DNA of 64,000 nucleotides from JAMQPK01 sp035937795. Its GTDB lineage: Bacteria > Acidobacteriota > Vicinamibacteria > Vicinamibacterales > JAMQPK01. The stretch covers positions 12,793 to 76,792 of the forward strand of contig DASZHO010000069.1 in assembly GCA_035937795.1 (NCBI GenBank). Reading direction: 5' to 3'. A program made the translations under genes and the position numbers. This document shows, piece after piece, positions 43,844 to 52,118 of this stretch. The notes under the pieces were generated by a model that was given only the letters and a program-made list of their open reading frames with translations, was not told the DNA's origin and did no database searches. Positions within the stretch are counted from its first letter, which is position 1; every line of letters begins with the position of its first letter.

Positions 43844-45155
43844 TCACTGGCGCACGACCAATCGTCCGGCTTTGATCACGAAGCGGATGCTGGTCGTGTT
43901 CGAGACGTTCGTGGTGGGATCGGCGCCGAGCACTACCAAGTTCGCGCGCTTGCCCGATTCCACGGTGCCGATGCGATCGCCCAGACCGCTGGCCTCAGCG
44001 CTTACGCGTGTCGCGGCCTGAATCGCCTGCATCGGGGTGAATCCGCAATCGACCAGCAGCCGCAATTCCTCGTGAAGGTTCGGGAAGTCCTTCCCGTTGT
44101 CGATCATGTCGTCGGTTCCGGCGGAGATTTGAACGCCGGCGGTGTGCGCGGCACGCACGGCGGCAGCCGAGAAGTCCCGGAACGCTTCAAAGTACTGTTT
44201 CCTGCCTGAATCGGCCGCCCTCTCAGCCTGTGCCTTCGAAATGAACAGCGTGGCATCGAGAATCGTGCCGCGGCGCTTCATCTCGGCGTAGAGCGTCGCC
44301 AGCACGGGTGACGAGGCAGCGCCAGAAGCGGGCGGCGCGGCATCGCGGTGTGGTCCGTACGCGCGCGGTACCTCCTTCGTGGTCTGCCAGTAAAGCAAGC
44401 TGGCGTGGGAGATCACGTCGACGCCCGCAGCGAGCGCGTCTGACGGCCGGCTCGGGAAGACCGTTGCGTGGCTCCACACCCGTAGTCCCTGGGCATGCGC
44501 GGCGGCGGCGACACGCGCGAGATCCGTTGGGGGGGAGATCCGCGTAAATCTTGACGGCTGACGCGCCTGCGCCCTTCGCCTCGAGGGCGGCCGCCATGAG
44601 GTCGGTCCCTGGACGCACGGCGCGGGCCCATGCCACTTCGCCGGGCACGGCGCCGCGCGTCACGTCCACCGCGCGCGGGTCGGTGAAGAACTCCGCGCCG
44701 GCGAACAGAGCCGAGTAGACGATGTCCGGCGACAGGATCGCGCCGAGCAGCGCATCGCGCTGCAGGCCTGCGAGCTGCCGCGCGTCGCCGGCCATGTCGC
44801 GCACGGTCGTTACCCCTCCGCGCAGCGCGCGCTCCAACGCGTCTTCGATCGCTTTTCGCGAGTCCTCGCTGACGTGCACGTGCGAATCGACCAGCCCAGG
44901 GATAACCCATGCGCCGGCGACGTCGAGCACGAACGAATTGTCGGGCATCGCCGGAAGCGGAGTGGAGCGCACCTCGGCGATCTCGGAGCCGCGGATGACA
45001 ATCGTCACGTTGGAGCGCACGGCATCGGAACGGCCGTCGATCAGGCTGGCGTGTTCGAGGACGAGCACCGTGGTCGCGGTCGGTGTCGAGTTCTGCGTCC
45101 TTACGGGCGCAGCGAAGGCGAGCAGCGCGAGGCAACAAGAAACGATTCGGTTCAT
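43844..45155 (-). pseudogene. Metal-dependent amidohydrolase, frameshifted in a G7 run
   Basis: The intended protein (about 436 residues) starts at the ATG 45155 with a signal peptide (IVSCCLALLAFAAPVRTQ). The first half has the amidohydrolase metal motif DSHVHVSED and VKIYADLPP; the second half, in another frame, continues with WSHATVFPSRPSDAL, ISHASLLYW, SAGTDDM and the last strand block. The frame breaks inside seven consecutive G at 44529-44535 (seven C in the coding sense). Removing one base restores DLPPTDLARVAAAAHAQG and the whole downstream frame. Total length, 1312 nt, is one over a multiple of three. Either a true pseudogene, a sequencing error in a homopolymer, or slippage control. 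Confidence 0.85.
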
Positions 45156-45244
45156 GATTGGCTCATCGAGGCGGCAACGCGCCCATCCGATCTTTTCGTC
45201 TTGGACTCCTCGATGCCATATCCGAGCCGTCGGCGTCAATGTGC

Positions 45245-46363
45245 TCAACGGCGCGATGACCCGCTGAGCACGGTGTACATCTTGCTCGCACCAGTTCGCG
45301 CGTTCGTCACCACGAACGATCCGTCCTCCTGCGCGCTCACCTTGATCCAGTAATCGGTGCTCTGGTCGAGGTTCGCAATCCGGTCGTCCGCAAAGTTCAG
45401 CGCGCCTTCGTTTTCCGACCGGTGGAGCTGCCACACATCCTCAATACCCTGCGCGCGGTGGAGAGAGACGAACATCTCCGGCGCACCGCCCTTCGTCGCG
45501 CCGTTGTTCATGATGGCCACGCGCGGACGGACGGCGCCAAACATCGCCGGGTCGGACACATCGGCGTTGCCGTGGTGCGGCAACAGATACAGGTCGGCTA
45601 CGCCCAGCAGATCGTTCGGACAAAACAGCCCAAACAAGGGATTGCCGCTCAAGTCGCCGAGGTCGACGAATCGGAATCTTCCGAACTGCAAGCGGAGTCC
45701 GGTCGAGCGCGGATTTTCTCCGGCCTGCGGCAGGGGCGCAGAAGGATCGCAGGCCGGATTCGGCGCGCCGCCACCCGCCAGTGGCTTCACGATAGTGGAA
45801 CCCGCCGAGCTCACGATGACGGCGTTTATGCCGTTCAGGGGAAGGCGATCCCCAGGTTTCGGCTCAATGTGGCGTCCTTTTGCGCGAACCGTTGTGTACG
45901 CATCGAACGCGGCGATTGTGCCCGGCACGTTCTGCTCCTCATTTGGGCTGACGCTCCCGTGATCGATGAACGTGCGGATTGGGATCAACTCGGCGAGCTC
46001 GGGAACTCCGCCGTCGTGATCCGGATGAAAATGCGTGATGAGCAGATAGTCGATTGCCTTCAGGCCGGCATGGTGCGCGGCGGCGAGAATGCGTTGCGCG
46101 TCGCGCGCTTGTCGCGGATCGCCGGTCGGTGACTGCATCGTTCCAGCACCAGGAAATCCGGTATCGACGAGGAGTGACTGCCCGGCCGGCGTGACGATGA
46201 GCGTCGACTGCCCACCTTCGACATCAATGAAATAGATCTCCAACGCCTTCGCATCTGACCGGCTGTCCGCTACGGCGATCGGGTGGAGCGTGACCGCCAC
46301 GAGCCATGGAGGGGCGACTGCGGAGAATAGAAGACCGACTAACGGCAGAAGCGTGATTTTCAC
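45245..46363 (-). CDS. Secreted metallo-beta-lactamase-fold hydrolase, ComEC/Rec2-C-like
   Basis: A 372-residue protein. The GTG at 46363 with GGGAGG 6 nt before it begins a signal peptide (LLPLVGLLFSAVAPPWLVAV). The metal motif is HFHPDHDGG (H-x-H-x-D-H), preceded by the strand LLVDTGFPG. It belongs to the group that resembles the C-terminal domain of the ComEC competence protein, here as a free exported enzyme. The family includes nucleases and other hydrolases; the substrate is not evident. A late strand block VAIMNNGATKGG is the family's C-terminal signature region. It neighbours the broken amidohydrolase but is separated by 89 nt. Confidence 0.82.
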   Translation of the reverse strand: MKITLLPLVGLLFSAVAPPWLVAVTLHPIAVADSRSDAKALEIYFIDVEGGQSTLIVTPAGQSLLVDTGFPGAGTMQSPTGDPRQARDAQRILAAAHHAGLKAIDYLLITHFHPDHDGGVPELAELIPIRTFIDHGSVSPNEEQNVPGTIAAFDAYTTVRAKGRHIEPKPGDRLPLNGINAVIVSSAGSTIVKPLAGGGAPNPACDPSAPLPQAGENPRSTGLRLQFGRFRFVDLGDLSGNPLFGLFCPNDLLGVADLYLLPHHGNADVSDPAMFGAVRPRVAIMNNGATKGGAPEMFVSLHRAQGIEDVWQLHRSENEGALNFADDRIANLDQSTDYWIKVSAQEDGSFVVTNARTGASKMYTVLSGSSRR

Positions 46364-46456
46364 CGCGTTCCTCCCGCAAAACGTTGGGTTCTGATCCCAC
46401 GACACCTTCACCTCACGAACAGATCAGGAATTCCGAAGGCTGCGAAGGCAACCCCG

Positions 46457-47560
46457 TCAGCGGCCCGCGAGGGACAGGCGGAACGCGGCCATCTCCTCGC
46501 CGTTGCGAACCAGCAGAACGTCGCCAACCAGCACCGGGTGGTTCCAGGTCTTGCCCTCGAGCGCCTGGAACCGCGCGATCTCCCTGAACTGGTCGGTGGC
46601 CGCCCCGACCAGCGCCAGCTCGCCGTCCTCCGACAGCACCAGCAGCAAGTCCTGGTCCGGTAACAGGACGAGTTGGCCGTTGCCGTAGCGGCCGCCCTTC
46701 CACTTGCGCTTGCCGTCCTCGAGGTCGATACACGCGAGGATGCTTCCGTCGAAGCCGAAGGCATGGCCCTTGTGAACGACGAAGTCGTTGAAGTAAGGCT
46801 TCAGCCCGTTCGACGTCCAGCGTTCTTCGACGGTCCATCCGCCGGGTCCATGCGCGACCGCGATGCGCCGCGTGCCGTTTCCTCCCATGGCGTCGGCGGT
46901 GCTGATGAGGAGAGCACCGTCCGCAATCTGGGCCGGCTGCACGATGGGCATGCCCGGCCACGGGTGCTCCCAGAGCAGGGTGCCATCGGCCGGCGCGACG
47001 CTAGTGGCGCCGGCAGCACTCATCAAGAGGATCTGCGCAACTCCGTCGATCATCAATAGGTGTGGCGAGCTATAGCCCCCGCCGCGAGCCGGGCCGATCC
47101 AGCGCCGATCACCTGTGGCAAACCCCCCGGATGCGAGCAGGATGGCCGCGGCCATCGCCGCGCGGCGAGGTCCGTTGGAGAGGCGGCGGCTGGCTGCCGC
47201 CGAGGCGACCAACGCGAGGCTCAATACAGGGATGGCGAAGATGGGGAGCATCATCCCCATCATTCCGTTCGCGATCGACTCGTGCACGATGCGCGATGTC
47301 GCGAGCACGGCGCCGACCATTATGACGATGGCGCCGACGCGCTCGGACCAGTGTGCCTGGCTGAAAAACAGCCACCACACGATGATCGCCAACCCGCCGG
47401 CGAGCCCGCCAAGTATCGCGGTGCCACCCGCACCGGGCACGACGATGGGGATGACAAACCTGACCAGCAATAGCAGCGCCGCGGCGAGCACGCCGGGCCA
47501 CAGCCTGAGTGGTTTCCGAGGAGTCGAATTGTCGGTCTGCGCGATAGTCATCTCAGCCAT
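46457..47560 (-). CDS. Multi-spanning membrane protein with truncated PQQ-like propeller (protein 9)
   Basis: A 367-residue protein. The first 145 residues contain four to five helices (LWPGVLAAALLLLVRFVIPIVV, AILGGLAGGLAIIVWWLFF, then MLPIFAIPVLSLALV). The rest (about 150-367) is a PQQ-like region: GPARGGGYSSPHLLMIDGVAQ, PADGTLLWEHPWPG, IDLEDGKRKWKGG and LVLSEDGELALVG. Only about four blades fit, fewer than the six to eight of a closed propeller. The join at FATGDRRWIGPARGGGY looks abrupt. From memory, relatives carry WPGFRGPxRDG and several more blades between these parts. It may be an internal in-frame deletion, a half propeller, or one that completes itself by dimerising. Confidence 0.75.
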   Translation of the reverse strand: MAEMTIAQTDNSTPRKPLRLWPGVLAAALLLLVRFVIPIVVPGAGGTAILGGLAGGLAIIVWWLFFSQAHWSERVGAIVIMVGAVLATSRIVHESIANGMMGMMLPIFAIPVLSLALVASAAASRRLSNGPRRAAMAAAILLASGGFATGDRRWIGPARGGGYSSPHLLMIDGVAQILLMSAAGATSVAPADGTLLWEHPWPGMPIVQPAQIADGALLISTADAMGGNGTRRIAVAHGPGGWTVEERWTSNGLKPYFNDFVVHKGHAFGFDGSILACIDLEDGKRKWKGGRYGNGQLVLLPDQDLLLVLSEDGELALVGAATDQFREIARFQALEGKTWNHPVLVGDVLLVRNGEEMAAFRLSLAGR

Positions 47561-47623
47561 ACGCTCCCCACGAGTCGCCTGTTCCCAATCGCATGGCTTG
47601 CGTACGGCTCGCTTCGACGATGC

Positions 47624-48949
47624 TCAGGGCACCCTGAGCTCCGTCGAGGAGTGGACCCGCCGATTCTCCGTCGTCAGCTCTTCATACACTTCCAACAACC
47701 GATCCGCCGAGCGCGCGATGCTGTAATGCGCCGAAACTCCGCGGACTCCGCGCGTGGCAAGGTCTTCCGCCATCGCTCGGTTCTCGAAGACCTGAAGCAA
47801 CCCGTTCGCCAGCGCCGTGGCGTCGTCGGGCGCCACGAGCAACCCGCCCCCGGTCTTCTCGACGATCTCAGTGAAAGCGCCGCGGCGCGGTTGCACGACC
47901 GGAATACCGCTTGCCATCGCCTCGAGCAGGAACAGACCCTTGGGCTCGTCGTATGTGGCCGGCACCGAAAACACGTCGAGCGATCGGAGAAACGCCAGCT
48001 TTCCGTCGCGATCGAGCGCACCTCGGTACGTGAACTCCTCGGCAAGCCCTGCCTTCTCCAGGTTGTGTTTGACGGCGTCGAGATACGGCGCCTGCGCCGG
48101 CGGCAAGTATCCCGCAGCCTCGAGCCGTGCTTTCGTGCCGGCGGTGCGGCGCCTGAACTGCACGTAGGCATCCGCCAGCATGTGCAAGCCCTTCTCCGGC
48201 GCGATGCGCGCGAAATAGCCGATCCGAAACGTGCCGTTTCGAGCCCCACGACGATCGTAGCCCGTCAGATTGATGCCAAGCGGCACGACGGCCATGCGTT
48301 CGGGCGGGATCTCCAGAAGACTCGACATCGCGGGCGCGTAGTCGTCGCTGACCGCAATGAAGCGATCGACGTCCTGCACTCGTTCCCGGATCAGGGCAAG
48401 AACCCGATCGCGATAGGGTGCAGCGAGACCGCCCAGGAAGAGATCTTCCCCCTGCAGCGTGCAGCAGATCGGCCGTCCCAATGCTTTCCGCAGTGGACCG
48501 GCAAGGCCGATCAACAGCGAGTTCGGTAGGTTGATGATGTCTGGCACAGGCTCGGTGTCGATCCACTCCAGCAGCTTGTCGAATTCCTTGCGCAATACGC
48601 CGCGCTCCCCCTCGAGCATCGAGATGGTCAGATCCCCAAGCAACTTTGGATCGGTCGACACCGACCGGCCGGCCAACGTCTGGATGACCCGAGGTGAGTC
48701 CCAGAGGCGATCGAGAGCGCGCGGCGTCCTCCGGAACCATGCCAGATGCTGCTGGAGATACACGCTGATGCCGCCGAAGAGGACTTCATCGCGACTCAGA
48801 TTCGCCTCGTCGGTCGTCGTCGGCGTATAGAGAGGAACAAGCGTCACGTCATGACCGCGCGCGACGAGCTCCGCCGCCAGCGCATTGTCTCGGAGACAGC
48901 TTCCGCAGTACATGCCCGCCGCGCCGGCAGTCAGCGAAAGGATCTTCAT
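47624..48949 (-). CDS. GT4 family glycosyltransferase
   Basis: A 441-residue GT-B glycosyltransferase. The ATG at 48949 is 2 nt after the ALDH stop, so the two are coupled. The N-terminus has AGAAGMYCGSCLRDNALAAE with the glycine-rich loop. The C-terminal Rossmann domain has IGYFARIAPEKGLHML and the GT4 signature E-x7-E as PKGLFLLEAMASGIPVVQP. It should transfer a sugar from a nucleotide or phospho donor to an acceptor on the cytoplasmic side. In this context the alcohol made by the reductase and alcohol dehydrogenase genes is a possible acceptor, which is inference. Confidence 0.88.
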   Translation of the reverse strand: MKILSLTAGAAGMYCGSCLRDNALAAELVARGHDVTLVPLYTPTTTDEANLSRDEVLFGGISVYLQQHLAWFRRTPRALDRLWDSPRVIQTLAGRSVSTDPKLLGDLTISMLEGERGVLRKEFDKLLEWIDTEPVPDIINLPNSLLIGLAGPLRKALGRPICCTLQGEDLFLGGLAAPYRDRVLALIRERVQDVDRFIAVSDDYAPAMSSLLEIPPERMAVVPLGINLTGYDRRGARNGTFRIGYFARIAPEKGLHMLADAYVQFRRRTAGTKARLEAAGYLPPAQAPYLDAVKHNLEKAGLAEEFTYRGALDRDGKLAFLRSLDVFSVPATYDEPKGLFLLEAMASGIPVVQPRRGAFTEIVEKTGGGLLVAPDDATALANGLLQVFENRAMAEDLATRGVRGVSAHYSIARSADRLLEVYEELTTENRRVHSSTELRVP

Positions 48950-48951
48950 GC

Positions 48952-50376
48952 TCACAGGTCGGCCGACTGGAAGGCCCGGGCGCGGTACAGGAAGTCGACG
49001 AGGTTGCCTTCGTGTGGTTGTAGCCAGTTCAACCGGGTCGTCGGGACAGGGCCGAGGTTGAGACGATCGATATGGACGGCATCGAGCAGGCGGCGCCGGA
49101 AGTCCGGTGCGCATGTGATGGCACTGCACACCAGCGTCGGACCGATGAGTTCGAGCATCTTCGCTTCCGGGCATTCGACAACCGAGACGAACGGAAACAT
49201 GTATTCCTTCTTCGTCACTGGCGCCTCTGGTGATTCGCAGTGCACGACGGTCGGCAGCAGATACTCGGCCGAGCCCTGCTTCACCAGGCGGGAGCCCTCG
49301 CGATATTTGGCTGTCACCTCGCTGACGCCGGGCGCCTGCACGTCGGCATCGATCGCCTTCGAAATCGCGTCGGCCACGCCGGGCACGGTGAATGCCGCCA
49401 GACTCGCCTCGGGATCATCGTGCGGCAGCGCCCGGACGGGTGATAGGCGTCGGGCCAGCGCGTCCGCGATCTCGCGAGTGTGGCGGCTCGCCCAGATACC
49501 GGAGCAGTTGATGCAGCCGCGGCCGCTGTTGAGGAAGACGCTGTCGACCATCACGTCGAGATACTTCTCCCAATGGTCGATCTGATCGTCGCCGATCAGA
49601 ATCTTCGAGAATCCGGGGCCGTGCGCCTGGACCGCCGGGTTGCCGCGATAACGATCCACCGTCGCCGTGCCGCCGAAGATCATGCTGCGCCCGCAGCTGT
49701 CGAGGACCGCGGCGCCGACATCGCCCTCGCCGGGATAAATCGAAATGGCCTCGCGCGGGATGCCCGCCTGAAAGAAGGCTTCCGCCATCCGGTAGGGCGT
49801 CCACGGCTCCTGGGGTCCCGGTTTGAGGACGAGGCCGACCTGCAGCGGAATGATCGGCAGCCACAGCGTGTGCACGCCGGGCGAGTTGGACGGCAAGACA
49901 AGTCCGACGACAGGACTCTGCACTTGAAAGCTAGTCGGCACGCCGCGTTCCTCGCCGTGGCCGTTCGAGAGCACACTGAACGCGAGGCCACGTGTCAGCG
50001 AGGTCAGAATTCGTCCCATCTCGGACAGGACGAATTCGTTCTTCTGCATGTTTGCGCGGGCCATGCCCTCAGGAAGGCCGGTGCTTGCCGACTGCGCGCG
50101 CACGAACTCGTCGGGGGTCTGCGTCCCGTCCCCCATCGGCAGAGTCGCGTTCATGTAGAGCGTGCCAGCCTGGCCGACGCGGCTGACCAGCTCGTCGATG
50201 GGGATCTCGCGAAGCACGTCTCGGGCGTGCTGAGCCTTGCGCGCGTCGCGCCGAATCAACCCGGCGTTGGCGCGGCTGACCTTCGCAATCGGCTCGCCAG
50301 TCGCAAAGTGCACGACGTGGTCAACGTCAAGGCTCGTGTAGGGTTGTCCCCAGCGGACGACTGGAAGATGAAGCAT
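48952..50376 (-). CDS. Aldehyde dehydrogenase superfamily acyl reductase, LuxC-like
   Basis: A 474-residue protein. It has the ALDH cofactor block PVVGLVLPSNSPGVHTLW, the strand IPLQVGLVLKPGPQEPW, and a Cys-rich catalytic site, FLNSGRGCINCSGIW, where one of the two Cys is the thiol nucleophile. LuxC-like enzymes reduce an acyl group, delivered as thioester or through a LuxE-type partner, to an aldehyde with NADPH. A LuxE/PaaK-like gene is the upstream partner on the same strand. Its start lies 6 nt from the left heptamer array, and no Shine-Dalgarno is visible there, so the inserted cassette may have replaced its normal upstream region. Confidence 0.8.
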   Translation of the reverse strand: MLHLPVVRWGQPYTSLDVDHVVHFATGEPIAKVSRANAGLIRRDARKAQHARDVLREIPIDELVSRVGQAGTLYMNATLPMGDGTQTPDEFVRAQSASTGLPEGMARANMQKNEFVLSEMGRILTSLTRGLAFSVLSNGHGEERGVPTSFQVQSPVVGLVLPSNSPGVHTLWLPIIPLQVGLVLKPGPQEPWTPYRMAEAFFQAGIPREAISIYPGEGDVGAAVLDSCGRSMIFGGTATVDRYRGNPAVQAHGPGFSKILIGDDQIDHWEKYLDVMVDSVFLNSGRGCINCSGIWASRHTREIADALARRLSPVRALPHDDPEASLAAFTVPGVADAISKAIDADVQAPGVSEVTAKYREGSRLVKQGSAEYLLPTVVHCESPEAPVTKKEYMFPFVSVVECPEAKMLELIGPTLVCSAITCAPDFRRRLLDAVHIDRLNLGPVPTTRLNWLQPHEGNLVDFLYRARAFQSADL

Positions 50377-50382
50377 GGTTTA

Positions 50383-50424
50383 GTCGTTGGTCGTTAGTCG
50401 TTGGTCGTTGGTCGTTGGTCGTTA
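50383..50424 (+). repeat. Left heptamer array (six GTCGTT[G/A] units)
   Basis: Six consecutive 7-bp units: GTCGTTG, GTCGTTA, then three GTCGTTG and a final GTCGTTA. One more isolated partial copy, TAGTCGTTGG, lies at 50451-50460. Period 7 is not a codon multiple. Variant units carry A at the last position. The array ends at the boundary of an A/T-rich stretch (50426-50448) before the helix-bundle gene. Confidence 0.9.
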
Positions 50425-50494
50425 GATTCTAGTCCCAGTTATTTAATTGCTAGTCGTTGGCCCACGTGGCAAGAGGTTTGCGACAGCGCGCCGC

Positions 50495-50875
50495 ATGATC
50501 GCCAAGAACCTCGACGAACTGCTGGTTTATCAAAAGGCACTGACCGGATCCAAAGCAATTTCTGCGCTATTGAACTGCCCGGGGCTGTGCAAAGACTTCA
50601 AACTTCGTCATCAGTTGTCAGATGCCTCAGATTCAACCTGCAGCAATATCTCCGAAGGGTTCGGCCAGCAATCTGATCGCAAGTTCGCGCAGTATCTTTA
50701 TATCGCCAGAGGGTCCGCGAACGAAGTCCGGACTCGCCTAGGCATTGCACGAGAACGCGGCTACATTACTTCCGAACATTTCACCGAGACGACTGCAGTC
50801 TTTGAGGCAGTCGGAAAAATGTCGACCCGGCTCATTCAGTACTTGGAGCGCTCAAATCGACGTCGCCGTGGCTGA
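50495..50875 (+). CDS. Four-helix-bundle protein, 23S rRNA intervening-sequence family
   Basis: A 126-residue all-helical protein from the ATG at 50495; an upstream start at 50447 is possible but reads through the non-conserved stretch. The family blocks KNLDELLVYQKA, then FKLRHQLSDASDSTCSNISEGFG, then FAQYLYIARGSANEVRTRLG are the standard signature of the bundle family that includes 23S-rRNA-IVS proteins and the Avd accessory protein of diversity-generating retroelements. These proteins form pentameric rings and bind nucleic acid; the role of the free-standing copies is poorly understood. The stop codon overlaps the first repeat unit of the right array. Confidence 0.88.
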   Translation: MIAKNLDELLVYQKALTGSKAISALLNCPGLCKDFKLRHQLSDASDSTCSNISEGFGQQSDRKFAQYLYIARGSANEVRTRLGIARERGYITSEHFTETTAVFEAVGKMSTRLIQYLERSNRRRRG

Positions 50876-50929
50876 CCAACGACCAACGACCAACGACCAA
50901 CGACCAACGACCAACGACCAACGACTAAC
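50874..50929 (+). repeat. Right heptamer array (seven GACCAAC units plus one GACTAAC)
   Basis: Seven GACCAAC units at 50874-50922 and a variant GACTAAC at 50923-50929, in the opposite orientation to the left array. The first unit overlaps the stop codon of the helix-bundle gene and the last ends directly before the complement of the LuxE-like stop codon (50930-50932). Confidence 0.9.
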
Positions 50930-52048
50930 CTAGTAGACCCCCACCGTTGTCGTGGCGGCAAATGCGCGAAAGGGGCGCACGCCGCTGATGCCGTCCCACG
51001 GATAGCGGTCGCAGGCAGCCTCGCGCTCCCCTTCATCCCGCTCGAGAAAGCCCGGCATGAAGAACTCTTTGGTGAGCGTCGTCAGCTTTACCCGGCCGCT
51101 CTCGCCGTACTCAACGACCCTGCCGGGGTTGTCGAAATCGACGACCTCAATCACGGCTCGTGGCTGTGGGGCGTAGTAGGTGATCTTGTAGTTGTTGTGC
51201 GGTCCGCTCGGCGCGCTCGCCGCCAACCCCATCAACGTGTTGCCGTAGGTCGGTGTCATGTACGCGCCGTCGAGCAGCTCTTCATGGGCGAAGCGGTTCC
51301 ACTGCGGCGTGAATTCGGTCCCGCCGGAAAAGATGCCCGTGATTCCCGCCTTGCGGATCGTCGTTCCCATCGAGTCCAGCCGGAGCGCCAGCGCTTCCAG
51401 CAGCTTCGGTGTCGTGAACATGCAGCGGACGTCGTGGCCCGCCTGAAGAATCGTCACAGCCTGATCGATGACGTGATCCTTGTAAGCGCTCAGATGCTCC
51501 GCCCAGCCCTTCTTGATTAATTTGATCACCCAGCGGGGATCCAGGTCGACGCAAAAGGAGATGCCGCCCCGATACTGCGCGAGATGCTCGACCGACAGCC
51601 GCAGCCGCCGCGGTCCGGACGGACCGAGCATCAGCCAGTTCGAGCCTTTCGGAAAAAACTCCTCGGGCAGCGTCTCGCTGAAGAGCTCGTAATCGATCCG
51701 GAAATCCTCGAACGCCACGCGCGTCTTGGGAGTCCCGGTCGTGCCTCCGGTCTCAAACACATAGGCCGGCTTGCCTTCGTAGCCTTTCGGCATCCAACGC
51801 TGCACCGGGCCGCCACGCAGCCACTCATCCTCGAACGAGACAAAACGTTCGAGATCGGCGAAGCCCTTGACCTCACGGCGCGGATCCCAGCCGGCCTTCC
51901 GTGCGTAGTCGAGCCAGAACGGGCAGCCGGATGCCGGATCGAAGTGCCAGTCCACAACTTCGCGCACCCAGGCATCGAGCCCATCGCGTGCTTGCCGCGC
52001 GGGATCCGCAGAGGCGCCTGCCTTCGCCGGAGACGAGGTCGAGTGCAT
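50930..52048 (-). CDS. LuxE/PaaK-like acyl-activating enzyme
   Basis: A 372-residue protein. The ATG at 52048 is chosen since longer starts would overlap the divergent MFS gene. Adenylate-forming motifs: FETGGTTGTPKTR (phosphate loop) and FSGGTEFTPQWNRF, ending in a region that reads as the short LuxE/PaaK-like C-terminus. The branch includes LuxE, which activates fatty acids for reduction by LuxC, and aryl or alkyl acid activators in natural-product clusters. Next to it on the same strand is the ALDH/LuxC-like gene, separated only by the heptamer cassette. The acid substrate is not defined. Confidence 0.78.
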   Translation of the reverse strand: MHSTSSPAKAGASADPARQARDGLDAWVREVVDWHFDPASGCPFWLDYARKAGWDPRREVKGFADLERFVSFEDEWLRGGPVQRWMPKGYEGKPAYVFETGGTTGTPKTRVAFEDFRIDYELFSETLPEEFFPKGSNWLMLGPSGPRRLRLSVEHLAQYRGGISFCVDLDPRWVIKLIKKGWAEHLSAYKDHVIDQAVTILQAGHDVRCMFTTPKLLEALALRLDSMGTTIRKAGITGIFSGGTEFTPQWNRFAHEELLDGAYMTPTYGNTLMGLAASAPSGPHNNYKITYYAPQPRAVIEVVDFDNPGRVVEYGESGRVKLTTLTKEFFMPGFLERDEGEREAACDRYPWDGISGVRPFRAFAATTTVGVY

Positions 52049-52118
52049 CGGCCGTAGTATAGGCGAAGTTATATACTCGACACCCATCGCAACTTGTCGC
52101 GAACGAAGTGAGACATCC

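Larger units (their letters stand above)
50377..50929 (+). mobile_element. Heptamer-flanked four-helix-bundle cassette inserted in the acyl reductase operon
   Basis: The 553-nt space between the LuxE-like stop and the ALDH start is filled by a unit with a helix-bundle gene in the middle (plus strand) and tandem 7-bp repeats at both ends. Left array: six units of GTCGTT(G/A) at 50383-50424. Right array: seven GACCAAC units and one GACTAAC at 50874-50929. The arrays are inverted copies of each other. The unit's gene reads opposite to the operon. The right array ends one base before the LuxE-like stop codon and the left begins 6 nt from the ALDH start. It has no transposase. Movement is inferred from placement only. 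Confidence 0.6.

Noticed and set aside
50383..50929. CRISPR array
   Set aside because: Units are 7 bp in direct contact with no spacers, and no cas gene is near.
48952..52048. A bioluminescence (lux) operon
   Set aside because: LuxE-like and LuxC-like families are present, but there is no luciferase (LuxA/LuxB) or LuxD, so only the acid-reduction idea is kept.
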